This document shows positions 22,749-34,744 of a DNA stretch of 64,000 nt, in pieces (positions within the stretch are counted from its first letter, which is position 1; every line of letters starts with the position of its first letter). A program made the position numbers and the translations under genes. The stretch lies in assembly GCA_028564675.1 (NCBI GenBank), contig JAOVVO010000045.1:168844-232843 (forward strand), in the 5' to 3' direction. The stretch comes from Onchocerca lupi. Taxonomy: Eukaryota > Nematoda > Chromadorea > Rhabditida > Onchocercidae. The notes beneath the pieces are model-generated. The model was not told where the DNA came from, made no database searches, and saw only the letters and a list, made by a program, of their open reading frames with translations.

Positions 22749-23983
22749 TCAATCATTTTTCTTCATTAATTGAGCGGAATCTGTAGTTTTGATACTATCT
22801 CCTTCATTATGCTTTACGTATGATAAGCAAAAGTTATAAAATAATTGTACGCAATTCACATAAATTACTCGAAATTTTAATGGCAGAAACCAAAAATTGA
22901 TTAGTTGCGTCGATGGCCACACACAGATATCTAACTGAAATGAAATAAATTTTTCAATCAATGATTTTTTCATCTATCAAATTTTATTTCACACTTTAGT
23001 CATTTTTATAAAGAGAGAAAAAGAATCATTGAATGATCTGAAATCTTATATGATAATGTTAAATAAGATAAACTGCCGTAAATAAATACCACTTTTTATC
23101 AATTGATAAGATTTGTATATCATTAAAAAATATTTGTAGTATAACAAAATACTTTAAAATAAATAGCAAGTTGTCTGATAGTAAAACAAGTTGACAATTT
23201 AATTATTAGTATTTCATAATTGACTTTAATTAATTGTGTCCAGATTATCGCGTAACAAATATTAGTTAGGAAAAATTGATTTACCATATTTTATTTACTT
23301 TTTTAATATTTTTCTTAATTTTTCTTCTTTAATGCATGCAATAATTTTTATTAAATTCGTCGAAAAATTATTGAAAATTTTAATGTTCGAAAATTCACAA
23401 TTAGCATAGCATACTGTAAATATTCGAATGAATTTCCTTCGGTATTCAGCTACAGCATCAATAATTGAATTACCTTCCAACAGTGCAAGTCCTATAAGTT
23501 TTCCATTTTAGATATTGTATAATCTAAAGATAGAAAATCCTATTTGGCAATTAATTTGGATAAAAGCAAAGATGCGTTGATCAAACTTGGCTAAATTTGC
23601 CCGGAATTATCGGAAACTTAACATTAAGAAACTTTTTCTACTCTGTTTAATTTTTTTTTCATCAACTAAAATTTGGTTTTACAATATTCTGTTTAATTTA
23701 AGATAATTGAAGATTCTGATAAATTTTGAACATTTGATTTCGCGCATTGACTTTTTTCCCGCTCCTTCCCAGCATCATTTTTAAATTAAATTGATAATAA
23801 TAAATTTGAAAACTGTAAAAATTTTTTTAAGAAATATCCTTAAAAAAACAAAAAATTAATAGATTAAATAAATGTAACATATATAAAAGTAAGAATTGAT
23901 AATTTAGAAAACCATAAAGCAAAGTCTTTTGTTTTATTTTTTCCCTTTTTTTTGTATTCATCATCTTCAAATCGAATGATTTA

Positions 23984-24018
<35 letters not shown>

Positions 24019-24974
24019 AAAATATTTTATTTTTTCTTCTTAATATTTTTCATTATATCATTCAGAAGTTATTATTTGCACAATTATTTTCCTGAAATAA
24101 TAATTTGAAGTTGCATTTGTATTGCTACCATATCATAAAATGCTGCACCAACTGAATAATATCTGAATACTGTATTAATTACCGGATATAAATGTTGATC
24201 CAAAAATCGGTGATACTAAAATATCGTATGCGATTTTTTTACTCACAATAGTTGCTTTGGTACCATATATCACCTTTCTTTCCAACCATTTGTACCAAAA
24301 ATGACACATTGGCCCAATGATTAGACCCATTGTTGCGAATCTTCCTAAAATAAATTAATTATAAAAGTTTATGCGTGCAAAATGTGAATTTAAATTTGCC
24401 TTAAGATTTTCATATTTTTTACATTCATCCATTGAGCGTAATAAAAATTTAGCCATAATAATGGCTTTTTTCGATATAAATTAGCCTTATGTCCTTTAAG
24501 TTTTTACGTTTTATCCGTTTATACGTTTCATAAGTTTATTCGTTTTATACATTTTATGCGTTCGTTTTTACATGTTTTGCACATTTTTACGTTTTATACG
24601 TGTACTTATTGCAGTCAATCATTTTGTACGTTTATTCTAAGATATTTGTAAAGTGTCTCTTCATATCTTTTTACTAATAATATTATCATAATATAATGCT
24701 GCTACTATTATCGTTTCGAAATTATTTGCAAATATTAAAAATTCAACAAAAAAAAAGACAAAATTTTTCTTTTGGCAAAAAAAGAAATTTACAAACTTGT
24801 TCTTGCAATATTAAAGTGTTCATTTTGATCATAATTATAATCACCGCAAATCCATTGTTGTAATGCATCGGAAATGCCAAGTAATGAACATGTCACCGCG
24901 GTATTTGTCAATAATAACTTTTTATCGCTCGATAGCAATACTTTTTGCATAATTTTGCTGTAAAATAATGGCAT
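22749..24974 (-). CDS. MPV17L2: Mpv17/PMP22 family protein, MPV17L2-like, four exons
   Basis: The exons are 24974-24797, 24344-24183, 23491-23415 and 22934-22749. The phases agree and the total is 603 nt (200 residues, close to the family's usual about 200). Family hallmarks run in order. An N-terminal LLTNTAVTCSLLGISDALQQ corresponds to the first membrane segment. GPMCHFWYKWLE is the conserved GP-x-x-H-x-WY block. ALLEG is followed by a basic helix. The C-terminal signature is VWPSTQLINFWFLPLKFRVI then YVN. The family comprises four-helix proteins of the inner mitochondrial or peroxisomal membrane. MPV17L2 in mammals associates with mitochondrial ribosomes. Assignment to the L2 branch rests on the LTNT start and the GP-x-x-H-x-WY and LEG blocks, so treat it as likely. 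Met9 (24950) is an alternative start, because TTATTTTACAG precedes it and could be a trans-splice acceptor. Introns are 452, 691 and 480 nt. Confidence 0.93.
23989..24016. repeat. Poly(A) tract of 28
   Basis: A homopolymer run inside the second intron of the MPV17L2-like gene. On the gene's strand it is a T run and could affect splicing, but no such role is shown. Confidence 0.9.
24504..24635. repeat. Short imperfect iteration of TTTTATACG-like units
   Basis: Within the first intron of the MPV17L2-like gene, units such as acgttttatccg, tttatacgtttcat, cgttttatacat and acgttttatacg repeat about every 10-25 bases for about 130 bp. Confidence 0.65.
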
Positions 24975-26746
24975 TTTTATGTTTGCAAAAATTAAAAAGC
25001 TTCCATTTTGTCAAATGCTTCCAATGTTTGCTATGCATGTGAGGAAAATAAAGAATAGGAAAGAACAACAAAAAAATATTTCGAAAATTTATCAGTTATA
25101 TTGATAATTGTAAAATTTGGAATTGTTTGGTTAAGAAATTTTTTTGCGATAAATTAAAAAAAGTTGAAAAAAATATTGAAATTTCACTATAAAAAGCAAT
25201 TAATTAGTATTTGCGAGTAATAATCTAATTACTTGATTAAATTATGAAATAACGTTTTGCAGAAATTTTTCTTAAAAAAAAAAAAAATAAATAATTTTTT
25301 AGGAATAAAGGAGAAAGAAAAAAATAGAAAAGATATTGTCTTAATTTTTATTTTATATTTTAAGTATAATAATATTGCTCGTTCATAAAATCTATTTTAA
25401 TTTCATAATTCTTGTCTTTAATGTATTTCAATTTTTTCCGAATCAAAAATGGACAATGGTCAAATTTGAATGATGGACTTTTGAAATTATATCAAATGTT
25501 GATTAATATTATTGGACAAGACTAACAATAGAGTAATTAGTAACTGAATGATATAGGATAAATTGATAACTAATATCTTGAAATTCCTTTATAATAACAT
25601 ATAAATAGAGTGTCTGATATGAATATTGACTCGATAATCAGGAAAAGCGATGATATACCGAATAATCATACGCAATGTCCATGATCAAAAAAAAAAAAAA
25701 AGAAAGAAAGAACGAAAATTCACTGACGAAAGTTCTAGCTGATAAGCCTATTTATATTGAAATAGTTGAAAAAGATTATCTTCAATATGCCAATATTCTG
25801 ATCGTTCTAATAAATATCAAGTTCAGTTTTTGATTTGAAAAAAATTTATTTAGCTTTTGTATTACGAATTAAAACTTCATAAATTATAATAAACTGGAAG
25901 TTTTACAAATGCTTACCGAATCACCAGAACCATCTTAATGTATTAAATCGCTCATTGCAATCAAATCTTATCCGGAAGAAAAACAGCCATCAAAATATAT
26001 TATTGTTTCTTTTCAATTTTGTCTGTTATTTTGGTATAATAAACAATATTTTTTGTTAGTTTCGGTATTTGCATAGACTTTGAAATTCAAAATTTTGATG
26101 AAATCAAAATCTGATTGTAATAAGTACATTTTTGAATATACTGGTTACAATCGGGTTTTAGAAAACAGGAAAGAATTCAGGCCTTCTTTTTTTTAATGTT
26201 ATTTTTATTATAACATTTGATTATTAGAAAAGGATTAAACAAACTGAATTCAAACATTAACAATTTCGAAATATAGAAAAATTAAATAATTGTTATCAAT
26301 AAATAATCAAACAGCTAATTAATAAATTATATCGCAAAATAAAATGCCAAACAATACTTAATTCATCAAATTTGATTATTTAATGCAATATGCAACTGCA
26401 TTCATCAAATATTATCAAGCATGATTATCAATGATTGGAAAATCTATTTTCAAATTTTAGTAGGCTCCGATCAATATCTTATCATAATCGATCAAAACTT
26501 GACAGTGCCATTTCACTTGACTTTTCCTTATTTCAAAATCGTTGTTTCTTCTGGATCTTTCATGACAGTATTTATATTATTTAGTATTACTAATTTATAT
26601 TATGGTAATAATACTTTATTTTAAAATTTGCACAAGATCTTCTATCTTGATTTATTCAGGAAACTGCAAAATTTGTTAATAATTATAGATATTTGAAATA
26701 TGTAACAAGAAAATAATTAAAAGTCTTATGCAAATTTTTTATGGAA
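24975..26746. other. AT-rich DNA 5' of the MPV17L2-like gene, no gene seen
   Basis: Contains A runs at 25275-25290 and 25686-25700 and no supported coding frame. The 67-codon plus frame at 26421-26624 is hydrophobic and lacks a recognisable domain. The promoter of the minus-strand gene is presumably in the first few hundred bases. Confidence 0.45.
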
Positions 26747-26941
26747 TCTATATAAATAAAAATGTAAATGTTCATTATTACTTGCCACACAGCGTTTCAG
26801 ATTTTAGACCGATTGATTTGAAATTTTCACACAACGTTGCATTCGAATAGGCGCGTTCGGAGATTAAAAATTTTGAATAGACGAACATTTATATTTTTAT
26901 TATATAGATCAACCATGCGAAGCGTGGCCTGGTCCAGTTAG
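26747..26941 (+). mobile_element. Compact Helitron-like element (195 bp) with both termini
   Basis: It starts TCTATATAAATAAAAATG after A. It contains 'accgattgatttgaaatttt', 'acaacgttgcattcg' and 'aggcgcg', features of a widespread non-autonomous Helitron family. It ends with the hairpin CCATGCGAAGCGTGG, then CTGGTCCAGTTAG before T. The terminal CTRR has become TTAG. No protein is encoded. Confidence 0.8.
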
Positions 26942-29900
26942 TATAAAATAAATTATAAAAGCAAAATTCACGTACTGGAAGAGAAATTGAATAAGATTGC
27001 ATGGCGTGTATTAATGAAATGTTAAATGGGGAATTACCAGAAATTATTGTATTGTTATTGATCATCTAGCAATATTTCCTATCTTTTTCCGATTATTTCA
27101 TCAAAAATTTGCCAAATTGAAATCTAAATAAATAAATTTAAGCTCAGCTTTCATCTGTTCATCTATCAAATGCGAGATAATCAATGAAAAATGCATGGAT
27201 TTAAAAAAAAAGAACTTTATTTGCTGCTATTAAACCTGCATGATATCTGAAATTTACAAGTGTGATTATAATCTATCTTATTTTTCTCACTTATCAAATT
27301 AAGGTAAACAATCAAAAAAATAAACAAAGAAATGACATTAAACAATGTATGGAGGAAAGTAAAAAATTGAATCTTTTATGGCAGAAATAGTAAGTATTAA
27401 ATTATCATAATTAGTTCAATTTTGTTTTTGTTTTTACAATTAAACATATTCCATGAACTAATACATGGACGAAATAAAGCCACTAGAAATAAACTCCAGA
27501 CAAAATTGTTATTTTATTTTGGGGGATAGTTTTGCTTAACTATTTCATTGGATTTCTTTTATGAAAAAAATAAAAATCAAATATTCTATTTCAAAAATCA
27601 GTTTGTAATATTCAGCAGGTTAGAAATAAAGTGAAAAAAAAAATTAAATTTATAGAAATGAAATTTGCATATTAACTTTTTGTTAACAATTTGAACAATA
27701 TTTTCCTAATTAAACTTAACTAAGTCATTTTCCAAAAAATAAAAAATGAATAAAAAAGAATAATGGCTAAGCATTAAACGAATAATAGATAATCATTTAT
27801 TTTCACAGCTTTCATGATGGATGATGAATCATATATTTTAGAATATGATAGCAATCATTCATTATAATCACTTCATGCTGATTAAGTGGAAATATAAAAT
27901 TTATACTACGACAGCTACTACTCAATACCATTACTTCGTGCTGATTGAATGATAAATAATAAAATGCAGATCGAAATATTTGGTTCTTATTTTAAAACTT
28001 GCACAAATGGCAGAAGAAAAGCAAAGCAAAACGAAGTTAACAAATATAGTAAATATAATAGAATGAGAAGAAATGATTAAATGCTGAAATAAATTAATAG
28101 GAATAAATGAGTTACATCAATTAATTTCCTATGGGAATAATACAGAAAATGAAAAATTCGTTTAGCTAAAATAAAACAAAAAAATGTCAAGAAATTGATA
28201 GGAAGCAATTGATTAGATTAGCCTAAAAAAAAATTTTGAACATCAAAGTTGAGGAAAATTGCTATTTTCTTAAAGTTATCCTTTAAGGATAATTAGAAAA
28301 AGTCTTTAAACCGAAATAGTTTTGCAGCAAATTTTGATAAAATTCAAAAAATTGTTATACCGAATTAAATAATATGTGCAAAATTTTGAAATATGCAAAA
28401 AAAAAAAAAAAAAAAACAACCAATTCTTAACTTCATTTAGACGATGTTTCGTAAAATTTACAATGTAACAAAGATTTTAAATTTGATAATTTAAGATATA
28501 AATTTGGGCAATGATTTAAGAAGTGTTTCGAGGAATATTTCAAATTGATCAATAATTCTTATTACTTCAGTAGTATATTCTAGTCGAATAATAAAAATAT
28601 TAATAATCTAAAATATAAATTTAAGAAATCATTCACGAAATGCTCTAGATAATATTTTAAATTCAGCAGTAACTCTTACTGCTTCAATCACAATTCTTGT
28701 TTAATTATGAAAAAGCTTTTTTCGTTAAGTTTTTCCTTAATTCATATATTACTTTTATTTAATATAATAAAAATATTGTCAAAAATATCACTTTTAATTA
28801 TCATTCATTTCACAGTTTGCTTTATTAGTTTCTTTATTTTTCAGAAATAACAATGTATCACTTTTATATATTCCCATGAGTATCACTTCAATTTTCAAAG
28901 CTAAAGAAATTATAAAAATAAAAGAACTTGATAAAAATGGTGAAATCCTATATATGATCAATTTTATCATCAAAGGAATCAATATTGCCGTTTTGCTTAG
29001 TATTGGAATCTTTTAAATTAATTTTCAACATAGTTTAATTGTAAAATTTTTCGTCACCAAAAAAAGTATCAAAAAGCAAATGAGTGATGAAAAAACGACC
29101 AGTCATTGGAATTAACAATATTCAAACTTTTATTTTCTTCGTCGTTTTGCTATCATCAATATTGTTATGCTTGATAGATGAAGAAAAAATCGTAACAAAT
29201 TTACATGGATTATAGAATTCTGAACAATAGAAGAAATACTAATGTAAAAAGAAAATAATATTATCATGACAATCAGATGGAAAGGAAATTTTCAAATTCA
29301 AAAGTTGAAAAAAAATGTAATAAATAAGTATATCAATAAAATATTGTTGTTTTAACTTTTTTTTCCTCTCTCTCTTTTCCTTCTTTTCTTCCTCTTTTTT
29401 TTTTTTCATTTCAATTCTGTAACTTTATTTTAACTGAAGGCAATTCAATGATTGATAAAAAATCTCATTTTTTCAACTTAATTTCACTCTTTTCTTAACT
29501 TATTTTCGAATCCTATCGAAGTTTATACCTGATAAAGTGACTTTCTTATTGTTAATTGGAATGAAAGCAGAAAAACAAAATTTTTTTTCGATTAAATAAA
29601 AAAAATGAAAGAATTTGAAAGAAAGCAATTTTCAACTCTTTTTTTTTCCGCTTCTTTAAGCTAATTCTGCAACCTTAGCAATTTTCGGTCTTTTAAATTG
29701 AAAGAATGGAAATCATTCAATTTTCATTTCTTAGTCTTATATTATTTTCTTTTTCTTATCTAAAAAAAAATGCTTGAAAATTTTTTTTCTTTTCCCTTTT
29801 TAGAAATATCAGTAAGCTATTTATTTTGTCATTCAATTGTTAACGATAAACGAATTTTTTCAAAATCAAACTCAATTTATTACCTCCCTAATATCTTTAG

Positions 29901-32154
29901 ATTTTCTCCACTTTTAAGTAAATCATTCTAATTAAATTACAATTGTCACAAATTTATAAAAATACTTTTCTCAGAAACATCTAAGGATACTTACATATTA
30001 TTTTGGTTACTTACTTGGCAAATTCTTCATATACATTAAAGAAAAAAAAGTAATAAAAAAGTTAATTTTATTTCTTTCAGTTTCACTATTTCATGTTTTC
30101 TTATTTTCTTATTAATGTAATTGGAAATTTTTTATTTGATTTTTACTTTTCTTTTTTCAACTAACGTTTTTCTCTGTCATTTCGTTTAATGAAGCGCAAA
30201 AAGAAAAAAAAATAATTCATTTTCCTTTATGCTTGATTTCACTTTTTATTCTTATTTAACGAATTATTTGAAAATTTATTCAAAAAAAAGAAAAAAACTG
30301 ATTGAAAATATTTTTCCAAGGAAGTAAGAAAAATAAAGTGCTGATTGAAAAATTTTATTGCTATTATTATCGTTTGTTGATTGATTATAATTGATTTGAA
30401 TAATAATTAACTATTAGTTTTTGTTAAATTTTTCAATACTTTGTTTTTTTTAATTTTAATTTCCACTTTTTTTTTGGCTAACAAAAGAAAGAAAAACTTA
30501 TGCAAAATTTATGCAAAATATTAGTATCAATAGTTTTATCATTTGAAGAAAATCGATTAATGCGGTACAAATTAAATGATTAACTCATATATCCACGTAG
30601 TTGATAAGAAAGTAATTGATTAAGGTAATACATGAATGATTAACTGATTGATTCAATGATGACGATAACACTAGATTATGATTTGGAAGAAATTTGAAAA
30701 GAATTTGATATTAATAAAATCATCATTTGTAGTTGAATTTCAACTTGGAAGCATAAAGAATGGTTAGCATTTGAAGATTTCCTTAAAATTCAACTAACTT
30801 CATCATTAATGAACCGAATAGATTGTTCGATGAATGAATAATTAAATGAACGACTTGAATGGCTAATTTTTCAGATATTTCAAATGTGCCAACAAAACTT
30901 TTCTATCAAGCTTTTCATGTTAAATTTGAGAAGTTTAAAGGCAATTTAATAGTTTACGCTGTAAAAATGCATGCCTTTTCAATTCTTTGTTAAATTCTGA
31001 AAATCCATTTAAATGACAAACCTAACATTCGATTTTGCCATTTGTACCAATTTCATCATATAGCACCATCAAAATATTCTTCACCCTTAATTCATTTCGT
31101 ATAAATGACAGAACAAGTTGCTTCTTTAGAAAAAAAGAAAAAAAATTTTCTTCGTTAAAAATCAAAATTTTTAGAAAAAAAATTTTTTTGAAGATTTTTT
31201 TAAAAAAATTCCTTAATCTCTTAAAATTCGCTTTTAAATTATACATCTTTTCCAGAATTTTTTTCTTTTAAACAATTGAGTTTTTAAAAAGAAAATTTTT
31301 TTTGTTTTGAATGTATGGTCGTCACTTACATACTTATTTATTGAATAACATTTTCAAAATATCAAAAGTAGAATGGCATTTTTTTGTTTATTCATTTTTT
31401 CTGCTTAGCTTTACCATCTGTTTATTTTAAGCCAGAAAAAGTTGAGGAAAAAAAGAAAGAAAATGGTGATTGATTATAAAAGCAATCGAAAGTAGGAATT
31501 TATTTCATTCTTATATTTGCAGCTTTGTAACATGTATATTCATAATTGATCAATTGTGAATAATTTTCTTTATCAAAAACCAAAATTTGCAAAAAAAGAG
31601 TTTTTTTTTAATTTGTTGTCAAAAATTTTGTAATTTCTTAGAATTTCGCTTCAAGTTATAATTTTTTTTTTTTTTCTGGAACGATTTTTCCAAGTAATTG
31701 AATTTGAATATATTGTTGAAATTTTCAAAATTAATGATTGCAAAAGATAGGTTATGATTGAATATTAAGCAAATATGATTAGATAATACATGAAGGGCTC
31801 TTAAATGAATATAATTAGATGCCCATTTCTAAGTTCAAAACCAGAACTTACTATCTTTTGCTTGATTTCAAACATATTTTCATCCTTTTGCATATGAAAA
31901 GGGAAGTGATGGCCAGTTGTTGAGACAGTGAATGAAAAAAAATTGTATCTTTTCCATCCACCCTATTTATTATTCGTTCCATATTGTATTTATTTTACTT
32001 CAGATTTGCTTCGCTTAATCTAAAAGATTATCCATTTCCATATTTTTTCTTTTCATCTTAAAGTTATAATATAATTTTTTCATCATGAATTTTTAATGCA
32101 GTATGACATAATATTTGTACTATAATTTATTACAGTAAATGGTACTAATTTCAG
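26942..32154. other. Gene desert with homopyrimidine/homopurine runs
   Basis: More than 5 kb of very AT-rich DNA. 29340-30500 is dense in T and A runs, and phrases such as 'tttcaattctgtaac' near 29410 and 'gctaattctgcaacctt' near 29660 suggest an old tandem repeat of about 245 bp. Open frames at 28794-28982 and 31022-31271 are hydrophobic or Lys/Phe-rich products of these runs. No gene is supported. Confidence 0.5.
28489..28690. repeat. Imperfect tandem repeat, about 116-bp unit, two copies
   Basis: 'aatttaagatataaattt...ttattacttcagtagt' starting near 28489 is echoed by 'aatctaaaatataaattt...cttactgcttcaatcac' starting near 28605. Confidence 0.6.
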
Positions 32155-32202
32155 GTTCAAAGTGGCGGGTTGGTTCTTCGCACGACTACTTTATCGTTCA
32201 CT
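32155..32202 (+). other. 48-nt exon-like island, AATTTCAG / GTAAGT bounded
   Basis: This block of about 50% GC sits in DNA that is far poorer in GC. It is preceded by AATTTCAG and followed by the full consensus donor GTAAGT. Its length is a multiple of three, and all three frames are open across it (for example VQSGGLVLRTTTLSFT in phase 0). It may be a coding or 5' UTR exon of a plus-strand gene with long introns, or a cassette exon of the gene whose start is proposed at 35855. No family match is claimed. Confidence 0.4.
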
Positions 32203-33452
32203 GTAAGTTTTCATTTATACCATTTTTTAAAACCTGTTTCCTATCAAGAATCTAATTAATTAATAAATGATTTAAATAATATAAATAAATCAATAGCAAG
32301 CTTTTGAAAATTTGACTCAATTGTTTTATACAATTTTTTGTATAATTTTAGCTGATTATTTCGATTATTCTGTCGTAAAAAATGATTAATTTAAAACAGC
32401 ACCAGGTTTTTGGATCTTATTATATTATTATTTTAAAATTAATAATTAATTAATTGATTCGATGCAACAATATTTGTGTAAATCATTTACTTTGGCACCA
32501 TATGGTAATAATTTGATTTGTTCATAGTTATAATTGCAGTGAAAAAAAAAGATGAGTGTGTTCAAATAATTCAAATTTTTTTCTTTTCTTGCAGTCGTAT
32601 CAAATTAATTATTAATGCAAAAGAAAATTTGAAACTTTTTCTACAGAAAAGAAATTTTTTCTTTAAATTATAGCATTTTTGTTAAAATAAAAAATAAAGA
32701 CGAAATTTTTGCTTTACAAACTATTTTTATCATTGCTATTATTGACATCATCATTATGCCAGATCTTACATAGATATTTTTTTAAGTTTAAAATATTTTT
32801 ATAAAGAAAGATTCAAGAGTTAAAAAACTTAAGATTCAAAAGGACATGTGTAGCAAGTATTTGACGAAAATGAAAATCCATAAAAAGTTTTAAAATGCCA
32901 TACTATACGATTAATCCCATTTGAGTAAACTCGGATAAGAATCAATATATAACAATTGCGATAATTAGCAACAAAATTATTCATCATAAATAATTAGATG
33001 AAAATGTAAGGAAGTTTTGGACAAAATATTCAACTGATAAAGAAAAATTTCTTAAGGATATAAAATTGATCGATTTATTACTATTTGAATTTTTATAATT
33101 AATATGATTGAAAGAATTTTATAAATATGTGAAAAATGGAACAAATGAAATAAAAGTTTGAAATTGGTTTATGATTGCAAAAAGACTCACAGTTATGGTT
33201 CCTAAAAAGTTTTATATATTATAACTCACATTTTCAAACAGATTTCATGTAAAAAATATCTCCACAATGCTTTTATTTGAAAGAAAAAAAAAAAAGGACA
33301 TTGATGATACATAATTGTAATAGGAAAATTCAGAATACATCATTTTGTTTCGGGTAATCGGAGGTGAAATCATTTTGAAACTTGATAAAAGAAAATCATT
33401 ATATGATCTATAAAACAGGACAGATAGTTGTTGCTTAGACAGATATCATTGC
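32203..33452. other. AT-rich DNA, nothing recognised
   Basis: No coding frame or structured repeat is supported here. If the 32155-32202 block is an exon, this would be the 5' part of its downstream intron. Confidence 0.4.
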
Positions 33453-33647
33453 TTAGAGAATGATTGAAAAATGAGGGAATTTCTGGTTAGAATTGTTAAT
33501 TTTGGTTCTCTTTCTGAAACAGTTTTGAATATTGAAACATTCGCCGAATAAATTTTCCTCGTTCATGGATAATTTAACATCCGGCAATATCACCAATAAT
33601 ATATAAATGACAACACATGCTACACAAGTGATATGCAAAATCTGCAT
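33453..33647 (-). CDS. Candidate secreted neuropeptide-like precursor, 64 residues
   Basis: The frame runs from ATG at 33647 to TAA at 33453 with visibly higher GC than the flanks. Residues 1-27 look like a signal peptide: a hydrophobic core (VACVVIYILLVIL) followed by a polar boundary. The next part is short and acidic. It ends in ECFNIQNCF immediately before Arg-Lys-Arg, a classical proprotein-convertase site. Two Cys with five residues between them would form a small disulfide ring. That architecture fits a cyclic neuropeptide precursor. The ring partly recalls vasotocin-type (IQNC) and allatostatin-C-type (FN...CF) peptides but matches neither. There is no Gly for amidation. ACTGTTTCAG inside the frame resembles a splice acceptor, which is a caution. 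A TTAATTATAG about 60 nt upstream could be a trans-splice site. The gene may be a chance ORF. Confidence 0.35.
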   Translation of the reverse strand: MQILHITCVACVVIYILLVILPDVKLSMNEENLFGECFNIQNCFRKRTKINNSNQKFPHFSIIL

Positions 33648-33659
33648 TGATTTATACCG

Positions 33660-34744
33660 TAATTCGATTTCTATCGTAATTTAAGCAATATTTTGAGTGC
33701 TTTACTATAATTAATCTGTATCAGAGATCTGCTTCACAATGTATTATATTATCACAATTTCATAATTTCATACCGAATGACTGGAATGCATTACGCATCA
33801 GGACAGATAATCTTTACTAGAAGAATCTTTTACATGTAATCCAAAGAGAAAAAACTTTTGTTTTGCGATGAAAAAGAAAGTTAACTGATAATCACAATAG
33901 ATTACTGTCAATAAATATATTTATCCAAAACAATTGTTTGGCATTAATATATTATATGAAATTTACATAATTAGTTCAAACTTGTGTCAAAGTTTGCCTT
34001 CAGTGTTCCACCAAAAATGTATTATTTCAAAAAAAGTTTGACAGAGAGTATAGAATGGTTGACAAATAATTATTTGAGAATATTTGCATCTGATATCAAT
34101 AGTAAATAGCAAAAAAGCTTATATTCTTTCATTTACTGATAAGAATTTGGAAGTATAATAAAAAGTATCTATGGATATCTTTTAGATAATATTGAAAATC
34201 AAATGCAATTTTTTTCATCTTTTCGAAAAACATTAAATCTTAGTTTTAATTGAAAAATAAGAGTAAGGGTAAAGGAGATAAAAATTGTTACAGTATTATT
34301 ATTTGAGAAACTTATGGTATTCAAATTATATTGTGATATCAGTCTAATTAATAGTTAATATAGGAATAAAGGAAAAAATAATATTAATATTCCATATATT
34401 CATATTATTTATTCATAAAAAGTATTTTAAGTTTTTAGTTTCAAAAGATTTCTTTTACAAAAAATTTAATCAATCATCTTTTCCTTTCATTTAGTTCCCT
34501 TCCCTTCTGTTCTTCATTTTCATTAAATTTGATAAAATTTTCATTATTTTTCTGGTCATTCTTATTTCCCTTCCCTTTTATATATACATATATCCTCCAT
34601 TTTATCATTTCATTTAACTAACTAACATTTATTCGCTACTTTCCTCGTCATATTTCATTATGTTAAGTACCCACTTTCAAAATCTCTTGAATACTTCATA
34701 TTTTTCTTTTCATTTTTTGCTTTCATTTCAACAAATTTTTAATA
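33660..34744. other. AT-rich DNA, nothing recognised
   Basis: No gene or structured repeat seen. The Phe/Leu-rich 65-codon frame at 34660-34857 begins here and runs into the tandem repeat that follows, so it is not supported as a gene. Confidence 0.45.

Noticed and set aside
31022..31271. Lys/Phe-rich ORFs on both strands
   Set aside because: Product of A/T runs, with mirror-image openings on opposite strands.
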